Origin: Diprion similis
Taxonomy: Eukaryota; Arthropoda; Insecta; Hymenoptera; Diprionidae
DNA: 64,000 nucleotides
NCBI RefSeq assembly: GCF_021155765.1
Contig: NC_060112.1
Span: 15,190,001 to 15,254,000 of the forward strand
Reading direction: 5' to 3'
Translations under genes and position numbers: made by a program
Shown here: positions 1 to 10,000 of the stretch, in pieces
How positions within the stretch are numbered: position 1 is the stretch's first letter
How the letters are laid out: every line of letters starts with the position of its first letter
Notes under the pieces: model-generated
Seen by the model: only the letters and a program-made list of their open reading frames with translations
Database searches by the model: none
Told to the model about the DNA's origin: nothing

Positions 1-3000
1 GATTAATCGCAGTCCCGATACGCTGCGAGCAACACCTGCAAAGTTACAGCCGAAAAACTGCAGATTTTCATCGTCATTTCTCTGCTGCTGGTCCTAGGCT
101 ATTTTTCATGTGTTTTCTGAGTTCCTGGGGGTCGAATTAGTCTAAAAAGCGTCATACGGATCGATTCCCAGACAAAAGATTTTTCGGCCAAAAAAAATCC
201 AAGGCTAACCCCTTTGCATTTTTGGCGAAAATTTCGACAACTTTGGAAAGTGCTGCAATTAATTTTTTAGGGTACTATTCCGACGTGATTTTGCGAGAGG
301 AATCGATTAATCGCAGTCCCGATACGCTGCGAGCAACACCTGCAAAGTTACAGCCGAAAAACTGCAGATTTTCATCGTCATTTCTCTGCTGCTGGTCCTA
401 GGCTATTTTTCATGTGTTTTCTGAGTTCCTGGGGGTCGAATTAGTCTAAAAAGCGTCATACGGATCGATTCCCAGACAAAAGATTTTTCGGCCAAAAAAA
501 ATCCAAGGTAACCCCTTTGCATTTTTGGCGAAAATTTCGACAACTTTGGAAAGTGCTGCAATTAATTCTTCAGGGTACTATTCCGACGTGATTTTGCGAG
601 AGGAATCGATTAATCGCAGTCCCGATACGCTGCGAGCAACACCTGCAAAGTTACAGCCGAAAAACTGCAGATTTTCATCGTCATTTCTCTGCTGCTGGTC
701 CTAGGCTATTTTTCATGTGTTTTCTGAGTTCCTGGGGGTCGAATTAGTCTAAGAAGCGTCATACGGATCGATTCCCAGACAAAAGATTTTTCGGCCAAAA
801 AAAATCCAAGGCTAACCCCTTTGCATTTTTGGCGAAAATTTCGACAACTTTGGAAAGTGCTGCAATTAATTCTTTAGGGTACTATTCCGACGTGATTTTG
901 CGAGAGGAATCGATTAATCGCAGTCCCGATACGCTGCGAGCAACACCTGCAAAGTTACAGCCGAAAAACTGCAGATTTTCATCGTCATTTCTCTGCTGCT
1001 GGTCCTAGGCTATTTTTCATGTGTTTTCTGAGTTCCTGGGGGTCGAATTAGTCTAAAAAGCGTCATACGGATCGATTCCCAGACAAAAGATTTTTCGGCC
1101 AAAAAAAATCCAAGGCTAACCCCTTTGCATTTTTGGCGAAAATTTCGACAACTTTGGAAAGTGCTGCAATTAATTCTTTAGGGTACTATTCCGACGTGAT
1201 TTTGCGAGAGGAATCGATTAATCGCAGTCCCGATACGCTGCGAGCAACACCTGCAAAGTTACAGCCGAAAAACTGCAGATTTTCATCGTCATTTCTCTGC
1301 TGCTGGTCCTAGGCTATTTTTCATGTGTTTTCTGAGTTCCTGGGGGTCGAATTAGTCTAAAAAGCGTCATACGGATCGATTCCCAGACAAAAGATTTTTC
1401 GGCCAAAAAAAATCCAAGGCTAACCCCTTTGCATTTTTGGCGAAAATTTCGACAACTTTGGAAAGTGCTGCAATTAATTTTTTAGGGTACTATTCCGACG
1501 TGATTTTGCGAGAGGAATCGATTAATCGCAGTCCCGATACGCTGCGAGCAACACCTGCAAAGTTACAGCCGAAAAACTGCAGATTTTCATCGTCATTTCT
1601 CTGCTGCTGGTCCTAGGCTATTTTTCATGTGTTTTCTGAGTTCCTGGGGGTCGAATTAGTCTAAAAAGCGTCATACGGATCGATTCCCAGACAAAAGATT
1701 TTTCGGCCAAAAAAAATCCAAGGCTAACCCCTTTGCATTTTTGGCGAAAATTTCGACGACTTCGAAAAGTGCTGCAATTAATTCTTTAGGGTACTATTCC
1801 GACGTGATTTTGCGAGAGGAATCGATTAATCGCAGTCCCGATACACTGCGAGCAACACCTGCAAAGTTACAGCCGAAAAACTGCAGATTTTCATCGTCAT
1901 TTCTCTGCTGCTGGTCCTAGGCTATTTTTCATGTGTTTTCTGAGTTCCTGGGGGTCGAATTAGTCCAAAAAGCGTCATACGGATCGATTCCCAGACAAAA
2001 GATTTTTCGGCCAAAAAAAATCCAAGGCTAACCCCTTTGCATTTTTGGCGAAAATTTCGACAACTTTGGAAAGTGCTGCAATTAATTCTTTAGGGTACTA
2101 TTCCGACGTGATTTTGCGAGAGGAATCGATTAATCGCAGTCCCGATACGCTGCGAGCAACACCTGCAAAGTTACAGCCGAAAAACTGCAGATTTTCATCG
2201 TCATTTCTCTGCTGCTGGTCCTAGGCTATTTTTCATGTGTTTTCTGAGTTCCTGGGGGTCGAATTAGTCTAAAAAGCGTCATACGGATCGATTCCCAGAC
2301 AAAAGATTTTTCGGCCAAAAAAAATCCAAGGCTAACCCCTTTGCATTTTTGGCGAAAATTTCGACAACTTTGGAAAGTGCTGCAATTAATTCTTTAGGGT
2401 ACTATTCCGACGTGATTTTGCGAGAGGAATCGATTAATCGCAGTCCCGATACGCTGCGAGCAACACCTGCAAAGTTACAGCCGAAAAACTGCAGATTTTC
2501 ATCGTCATTTCTCTGCTGCTGGTCCTAGGCTATTTTTCATGTGTTTTCTGAGTTCCTGGGGGTCGAATTAGTCTAAAAAGCGTCATACGGATCGATTCCC
2601 AGACAAAAGATTTTTCGGCCAAAAAAAATCCAAGGCTAACCCCTTTGCATTTTTGGCGAAAATTTCGACGACTTTGAAAAGTGCTGCAATTGTTTCTTTA
2701 GGGTACTATTCCGACGTGATTTTGCGAGAGGAATCGATTAATCGCAGTCCCGATACGCTGCGAGCAACACCTGCAAAGTTACAGCCGAAAAACTGCAGAT
2801 TTTCATCGTCATTTCTCTGCTGCTGGTCCTAGGCTATTTTTCATGTGTTTTCTGAGTTCCTGGGGGTCGAATTAGTCTGAAAAGCGTCATACGGATCGAT
2901 TCCCAGACAAAAGATTTTTCGGCCAAAAAAAATCCAAGGCTAACCCCTTTGCATTTTTGGCGAAAATTTCGACAACTTTGGAAAGTGCTGCAATTAATTC

Positions 3001-3855
3001 TTTAGGGTACTATTCCGACGTGATTTTGCGAGAGGAATCGATTAATCGCAGTCCCGATACGCTGCGAGCAACACCTGCAAAGTTACAGCCGAAAAACTGC
3101 AGATTTTCATCGTCATTTCTCTGCTGCTGGTCCTAGGCTATTTTTCATGTGTTTTCTGAGTTCCTGGGGGTCGAATTAGTCTAAAAAGCGTCATACGGAT
3201 CGATTCCCAGACAAAAGATTTTTCGGCCAAAAAAAATCCAAGGCTAACCCCTTTGCATTTTTGGCGAAAATTTCGACGACTTCGAAAAGTGCTGCAAATA
3301 ATTCTTTAGGGTACTATTCCGACGTGATTTTGCGAGAGGAATCGATTAATCGCAGTCCCGATACGCTGCGAGCAACACCTGCAAAGTTACAGCCGAAAAA
3401 CTGCAGATTTTCATCGTCATTTCTCTGCTGCTGGTCCTAGGCTATTTTTCATGTGTTTTCTGAGTTCCTGGGGGTCGAATTAGTCCAAAAAGCGTCATAC
3501 GGATCGATTCCCAGACAAAAGATTTTTCGGCCAAAAAAAATCCAAGGCTAACCCCTTTGCATTTTTGGCGAAAATTTCGACAACTTTGGAAAGTGCTGCA
3601 ATTAATTCTTTAGGGTACTATTCCGACGTGATTTTGCGAGAGGAATCGATTAATCGCAGTCCCGATACGCTGCGAGCAACACCTGCAAAGTTACAGCCGA
3701 AAAACTGCAGATTTTCATCGTCATTTCTCTGCTGCTGGTCCTAGGCTATTTTTCATGTGTTTTCTGAGTTCCTGGGGGTCGAATTAGTCTAAAAAGCGTC
3801 ATACGGATCGATTCCCAGACAAAAGATTTTTCGGCCAAAAAAAATCCAAGGCTAA
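1..3855. repeat. 304-bp satellite array, block 1 (about 12.7 copies)
   Basis: Tandem monomers of 304 bp. The landmark gattaatcgcagtcccgata recurs at 1, 305, 608, 912, 1216, 1520, 1824, 2128, 2432, 2736, 3040, 3344 and 3648; the single 303-bp step (305 to 608) is one lost c in 'ggctaacc'. Copies are nearly identical and differ at a few diagnostic sites: ttctttag/ttttttag, acaactttgg/acgacttcga, tagtct/tagtcc. The array enters from the left edge and is interrupted at 3855 by a retrotransposon. No gene is visible in it; the stop-free stretches inside monomers are short and are broken in most copies. Such high identity suggests recent homogenisation, as in pericentromeric or subtelomeric satellites, but the location cannot be read from the sequence. 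Confidence 0.98.
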
Positions 3856-3856
3856 T

Positions 3857-6643
3857 AAAGGCATAATAATTTTTACAGAAACATGGATCAACTCTAAACA
3901 AGATCTATGGAAATACAAAGACTACACAGCTTTTTGGGCCAACAGTAAGATATCTGATAAAGACGGAATTGTTGTACTGGTTCACAAAAATTTAGAAGCT
4001 TATGACGCACAACTGAACATCGAAGGAGCCAATGGAATCAAATTGATTTTGAAGACCACTCAAGAGACCATTGAAATTTACGCGATCTACAGATCCCCAT
4101 CCGGAAATCTGAAGAAATTTATCGAAAGCTTGGACCAGGAATTGGGAGAAGGCACAACAAAAACGGCAATCATGGCAGGGGATATAAACATAGATATCAA
4201 GCCCGGCAGTAATGCCATCGATGGAGAAGAATACCTCAACGTTCTCAGCATGCATGGATACGTAGCAGCTATTACAACACCGACGAGGGAAACAGATAAC
4301 ACAAGTACGTGCATTGATCATATATTTATAAAACAAAAAAATGTAGAAAACGTACGTGCAGCTGTACTAAAAACGACAATTACTGACCATTATACAACTA
4401 TACTACAAATAGGAAAAACAAGTAAGGATAGGACAAGGACAATACATGTGAACAAAGTCGACTACAACAAAGTAACAGAAATAATTGAAAAAGAAAAATG
4501 GGAAAATGTGCTGAATGAACAAGACCTAGAAAAAGCTACCAAAAACCTAATTACCACTCTACAGAAAGCGGTCGAGGAAGCTACCAAAAAAATAACAATA
4601 ACGAACAATAATAGAACGACAAAGCTGAAGCCGTGGGTAACAAATGGTCTCGTCAGAGCAATAAGACAAAGAAACAAGCTCGCCAAAAAAGCAAGAAGAG
4701 AGCCTTTCAATTCGGATCTACAAATAGAATACAAAATGTACCGCAAAACGCTAGTAAAGTTAATAGACAAAACAAAAAATGAATATTACAGGAAGCAAAT
4801 AACGGCAGCCGGAAACGATCAAAAACGAATATGGAAAGTAATTAGAGAAAACAAAATTCAAGAAAAAAAAAAGGAGGAAGCAAGCAAAATAAGGTTGAAA
4901 CTCGAAGGCCAACAAGAAATTGAAACAAATGAGGAACGAATAGCAAACACCTTCAATGACTACTTCCTCTCTGTTGGAAAGCATTTAACAAATGAAATAC
5001 CAACCCATCTGATTGGAAAGGACGAGAAAGTAAAGGGGGAAGCACAGAAATCGATATATCTATCACCTATAACGGAATCAGAAATAAGAAGACATATAAC
5101 GCAGATGAAGTCACAGACAGCACCGGGAGAAGATGGAATAAAGGCGAAATTACTAAAATCAACGATCGAATACGTTGTAAAACCACTAGAATGCATATTC
5201 AATCGAAGCATATCAATTGGAACCTTCCCAGAGCAATTGAAAAAAAGCATAGTAATACCAGTATATAAAGCCGGTGAAAAAACAGATGCAACAAACTACA
5301 GACCTATCTCGCTCATAAGCAGCATAAGTAAGATTCTAGAAAAATGCATAAAAAACAGGCTAATAGAGTTCTTTGAAAAAAACAACATCCTCTCAAACAC
5401 CCAGTACGGATTCAGAATGAATAAGAGTACACAGGATGCGATATACAAACTCACGAATCGTATTACGAGCAACCTCGATCAAGGAACCAAAACCATTGCC
5501 ACATACCTGGATCTATCAAAAGCCTTCGATACAGTACAACATCACATCTTGCTCCGAAAACTAGAGAAAATGGGCATCAGAGGAATAGCCAATAAATGGT
5601 TTGGAAGCTACCTCGGGAACAGACAACAAAAAACAAGGATCGGGGACAGAAATAGCAGAGCAGGCGTAATAACAACGGGCGTCCCACAAGGGTCTGTACT
5701 TGGAGCAATATTGTATATTGTGTACACCAACGATCTGTGCAAAATGAAAATAGAATCAGAAATGATAGCCTATGCAGATGACACGGTAATAATAACGACA
5801 GGAAATGACTGGAAGGAGGTTTATAGAAAAGCGAACACGGATATGGCAAAAATAAAGAGGTGGCTAGACAATCACAAACTAACCCTGAATGGGAACAAAA
5901 CTAAGTACATGCGGTATAAAATTAATAAAATCAAAGATCCTGAAGACAGTGAATTCTTAATTCTGAAAATACACACTTGCGGGAAATACGAACCAGGATG
6001 CGGCTGTGAAGAAATAGAAATGAAAGAATGCATTAAATACCTGGGTGTCACGATCGATGAAAGAATGAAGTGGACTGAACACATAAAACGAACAGCAGCC
6101 AGACTACGACAAACAATTCACACGCTGCTCAATATCAGATCAATTGTAACACAGGACACGATGAGGAAAATCTACTATGCTCTAGTACACTCTATTATTG
6201 AATATGGGATAATAGCATGGGGAAATGCATACCAGAAAAATTTGAGACCACTGGAAATAATACAAAAAATGATACTACGAATAGCCTTTTGGAAACCTCG
6301 GTATTACCCAAGTGATATGCTCTTTGCCATAACAAAAATACCGGACATACGCCAGGCTTACATGAAGAACGCACTAGTGCGTCTTAAACGAAATCCGGAA
6401 GAAATAGAACAAAGAAAGCTCACCCACGAACATGACACCAGAGCCAGGACACGAGGAAACCTCATACTTCCGAAAACTAAAACAACAATTGGGCACAGAC
6501 AGGAAAGAGTCATTATAAACAAGCTGTATAATGAAATTCCATTAGAAATAAAGCAAAAATGTATACAGGGTTTCAAAAAAAGTATTAGTACTTGGATTTT
6601 ACAGCAGGGAAGAATGTACAATGATAAACTGACTAACACCTAG
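3857..6643 (+). CDS. Non-LTR retrotransposon ORF2, endonuclease (partial) and reverse transcriptase
   Basis: Open, stop-free frame of 928 codons beginning right at the element's truncated 5' edge (no true start codon is present; the reading starts KGIIIFTETW). It nicks target DNA and copies the element RNA. Visible parts in order: endonuclease remnant with FTETW, GDINID, CIDHIF and the TDH catalytic motif (nucleotides 3872-4394); a linker rich in K and E; RT with YRPISLIS, the NKSTQDAIY region, YLDLSKAFDTV, GVPQGSVLG and the catalytic YADD at 5771-5782; then KYLGVTID and a C-terminal tail. A cysteine cluster (C, then CGC, then C) follows the RT core near 5979-6032. It ends at the TAG at 6641-6643. 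The RT core is intact, so the insertion is recent. Without its start it is unlikely to act on its own. Confidence 0.93.
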   Translation, partial: KGIIIFTETWINSKQDLWKYKDYTAFWANSKISDKDGIVVLVHKNLEAYDAQLNIEGANGIKLILKTTQETIEIYAIYRSPSGNLKKFIESLDQELGEGTTKTAIMAGDINIDIKPGSNAIDGEEYLNVLSMHGYVAAITTPTRETDNTSTCIDHIFIKQKNVENVRAAVLKTTITDHYTTILQIGKTSKDRTRTIHVNKVDYNKVTEIIEKEKWENVLNEQDLEKATKNLITTLQKAVEEATKKITITNNNRTTKLKPWVTNGLVRAIRQRNKLAKKARREPFNSDLQIEYKMYRKTLVKLIDKTKNEYYRKQITAAGNDQKRIWKVIRENKIQEKKKEEASKIRLKLEGQQEIETNEERIANTFNDYFLSVGKHLTNEIPTHLIGKDEKVKGEAQKSIYLSPITESEIRRHITQMKSQTAPGEDGIKAKLLKSTIEYVVKPLECIFNRSISIGTFPEQLKKSIVIPVYKAGEKTDATNYRPISLISSISKILEKCIKNRLIEFFEKNNILSNTQYGFRMNKSTQDAIYKLTNRITSNLDQGTKTIATYLDLSKAFDTVQHHILLRKLEKMGIRGIANKWFGSYLGNRQQKTRIGDRNSRAGVITTGVPQGSVLGAILYIVYTNDLCKMKIESEMIAYADDTVIITTGNDWKEVYRKANTDMAKIKRWLDNHKLTLNGNKTKYMRYKINKIKDPEDSEFLILKIHTCGKYEPGCGCEEIEMKECIKYLGVTIDERMKWTEHIKRTAARLRQTIHTLLNIRSIVTQDTMRKIYYALVHSIIEYGIIAWGNAYQKNLRPLEIIQKMILRIAFWKPRYYPSDMLFAITKIPDIRQAYMKNALVRLKRNPEEIEQRKLTHEHDTRARTRGNLILPKTKTTIGHRQERVIINKLYNEIPLEIKQKCIQGFKKSISTWILQQGRMYNDKLTNT

Positions 6644-7035
6644 AAAATAAGTGAATACCAAGACTCAATTAGGAATATAGGAGTTGTCTGAAGGTTTTGT
6701 CTGAATGTTTTCTTGTTACAAATGTAAGCAAATAAAAAAAAGTATCACCAACTTATTAGGTATAGATTAGGAAATAAGTACAACGTGTAGATTTAAATAA
6801 CAACTCGGAATGATTGATCTGCGTAATATAGTGAACTATCAGGTGCGGGTGAGAATATCTCAAATGCAAGCACACAATCACGCAAAAAAAAAAAAAAAAA
6901 AAAATTGTAATTTAGGAAATTAAGTGACAACTTGTCACTAAGTAGAAAAAAGCAACTCCAGCCACACAAGCATAATTAGATGCTCAGGCATGGAGAACTG
7001 AGAATTATATGTAAACACGAAAAATATGTTTGTCA

Positions 7036-7068
7036 ATAAATCTAAATCTAAATCTAATCTAAATCTAA
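7036..7068 (+). repeat. 3' tail of element 1, TAAATC-type short tandem repeat
   Basis: The element ends in about five units of TAAATC, one lacking an A, starting at an AATAAA-like string (7036) and running directly into the satellite at cccctttgc. The last unit supplies TAA, which is also the target sequence, so the exact edge is ambiguous by up to four bases (CTAA). Short tandem 3' tails instead of poly(A) are known from CR1, L2 and I-like elements. Confidence 0.85.
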
Positions 7069-10000
7069 CCCCTTTGCATTTTTGGCGAAAATTTCGACAA
7101 CTTTGGAAAGTGCTGCAATTAATTTTTTAGGGTACTATTCCGACGTGATTTTGCGAGAGGAATCGATTAATCGCAGTCCCGATACGCTGCGAGCAACACC
7201 TGCAAAGTTACAGCCGAAAAACTGCAGATTTTCATCGTCATTTCTCTGCTGCTGGTCCTAGGCTATTTTTCATGTGTTTTCTGAGTTCCTGGGGGTCGAA
7301 TTAGTCTAAAAAGCGTCATACGGATCGATTCCCAGACAAAAGATTTTTCGGCCAAAAAAAATCCAAGGCTAACCCCTTTGCATTTTTGGCGAAAATTTCG
7401 ACAACTTTGGAAAGTGCTGCAATTAATTCTTTAGGGTACTATTCCGACGTGATTTTGCGAGAGGAATCGATTAATCGCAGTCCCGATACGCTGCGAGCAA
7501 CACCTGCAAAGTTACAGCCGAAAAACTGCAGATTTTCATCGTCATTTCTCTGCTGCTGGTCCTAGGCTATTTTTCATGTGTTTTCTGAGTTCCTGGGGGT
7601 CGAATTAGTCTAAAAAGCGTCATAGGGATCGATTCCCAGACAAAAGATTTTTCGGCCAAAAAAAATCCAAGGCTAACCCCTTTGCATTTGTGGCGAAAAT
7701 TTCGACAACTTTGGAAAGTGCTGCAATTAATTTTTTAGGGTACTATTCCGACGTGATTTTGCGAGAGGAATCGATTAATCGCAGTCCCGATACGCTGCGA
7801 GCAACACCTGCAAAGTTACAGCCGAAAAACTGCAGATTTTCATCGTCATTTCTCTGCTGCTGGTCCTAGGCTATTTTTCATGTGTTTTCTGAGTTCCTGG
7901 GGGTCGAATTAGTCTAAGAAGCGTCATACGGATCGATTCCCAGACAAAAGATTTTTCGGCCAAAAAAAATCCAAGGCTAACCCCTTTGCATTTTTGGCGA
8001 AAATTTCGACAACTTTGGAAAGTGCTGCAATTAATTCTTTAGGGTACTATTCCGACGTGATTTTGCGAGAGGAATCGATTAATCGCAGTCCCGATACGCT
8101 GCGAGCAACACCTGCAAAGTTACAGCCGAAAAACTGCAGATTTTCATCGTCATTTCTCTGCTGCTGGTCCTAGGCTATTTTTCATGTGTTTTCTGAGTTC
8201 CTGGGGGTCGAATTAGTCTAAAAAGCGTCATACGGATCGATTCCCAGACAAAAGATTTTTCGGCCAAAAAAAATCCAAGGCTAACCCCTTTGCATTTTTG
8301 GCGAAAATTTCGACGACTTTAAAAAGTGCTGCAATTGTTTCTTTAGGGTACTATTCCGACGTGATTTTGCGAGAGGAATCGATTAATCGCAGTCCCGATA
8401 CGCTGCGAGCAACACCTGCAAAGTTACAGCCGAAAAACTGCAGATTTTCATCGTCATTTCTCTGCTGCTGGTCCTAGGCTATTTTTCATGTGTTTTCTGA
8501 GTTCCTGGGGGTCGAATTAGTCTAAAAAGCGTCATACGGATCGATTCCCAGACAAAAGATTTTTCGGCCAAAAAAAATCCAAGGCTAACCCCTTTGCATT
8601 TTTGGCGAAAATTTCGACAACTTTGGAAAGTGCTGCAATTAATTCTTTAGGGTACTATTCCGACGTGATTTTGCGAGAGGAATCGATTAATCGCAGTCCC
8701 GATACGCTGCGAGCAACACCTGCAAAGTTACAGCCGAAAAACTGCAGATTTTCATCGTCATTTCTCTGCTGCTGGTCCTAGGCTATTTTTCATGTGTTTT
8801 CTGAGTTCCTGGGGGTCGAATTAGTCTAAAAAGCGTCATACGGATCGATTCCCAGACAAAAGATTTTTCGGCCAAAAAAAATCCAAGGCTAACCCCTTTG
8901 CATTTTTGGCGAAAATTTCGACAACTTTGGAAAGTGCTGCAATTAATTCTTTAGGGTACTATTCCGACGTGATTTTGCGAGAGGAATCGATTAATCGCAG
9001 TCCCGATACGCTGCGAGCAACACCTGCAAAGTTACAGCCGAAAAACTGCAGATTTTCATCGTCATTTCTCTGCTGCTGGTCCTAGGCTATTTTTCATGTG
9101 TTTTCTGAGTTCCTGGGGGTCGAATTAGTCTAAAAAGCGTCATACGGATCGATTCCCAGACAAAAGATTTTTCGGCCAAAAAAAATCCAAGGCTAACCCC
9201 TTTGCATTTTTGGCGAAAATTTCGACAACTTTGGAAAGTGCTGCAATTAATTCTTTAGGGTACTATTCCGACGTGATTTTGCGAGAGGAATCGATTAATC
9301 GCAGTCCCGATACGCTGCGAGCAACACCTGCAAAGTTACAGCCGAAAAACTGCAGATTTTCATCGTCATTTCTCTGCTGCTGGTCCTAGGCTATTTTTCA
9401 TGTGTTTTCTGAGTTCCTGGGGGTCGAATTAGTCTAAAAAGCGTCATACGGATCGATTCCCAGACAAAAGATTTTTCGGCCAAAAAAAATCCAAGGCTAA
9501 CCCCTTTGCATTTTTGGCGAAAATTTCGACAACTTTGGAAAGTGCTGCAATTAATTCTTTAGGGTACTATTCCGACGTGATTTTGCGAGAGGAATCGATT
9601 AATCGCAGTCCCGATACGCTGCGAGCAACACCTGCAAAGTTACAGCCGAAAAACTGCAGATTTTCATCGTCATTTCTCTGCTGCTGGTCCTAGGCTATTT
9701 TTCATGTGTTTTCTGAGTTCCTGGGGGTCGAATTAGTCTAAAAAGCGTCATACGGATCGATTTCCAGACAAAAGATTTTTCGGCCAAAAAAAATCCAAGG
9801 CTAACCCCTTTGCATTTTTGGCGAAAATTTCGACAACTTTGGAAAGTGCTGCAATTAATTTTTTAGGGTACTATTCCGACGTGATTTTGCGAGAGGAATC
9901 GATTAATCGCAGTCCCGATACGCTGCGAGCAACACCTGCAAAGTTACAGCCGAAAAACTGCAGATTTTCATCGTCATTTCTCTGCTGCTGGTCCTAGGCT

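Larger units (their letters stand above)
3856..7068 (+). mobile_element. 5'-truncated non-LTR retrotransposon, element 1
   Basis: The insertion is in the satellite monomer that starts at 3648. Left flank is ...ccaaggctaa, right flank resumes with cccctttgca at 7069, so the interrupted monomer adds up to exactly 304 bp. The element carries the end of an APE-type endonuclease domain, a full reverse transcriptase and C-terminal region, a 3' UTR of about 425 bp with an A-run near 6884-6904, and a tail of TAAATC/CTAAAT units. ORF1 and the start of the endonuclease are missing, as expected when target-primed reverse transcription stops early. The RT motifs (LDLSKAFDTV, GVPQGSVLG, AYADD) and microsatellite-like tail suggest the CR1/L2/Daphne-like group; the clade is inferred by eye. 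CTAA at both edges may be a 4-bp target-site duplication. Confidence 0.93.
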
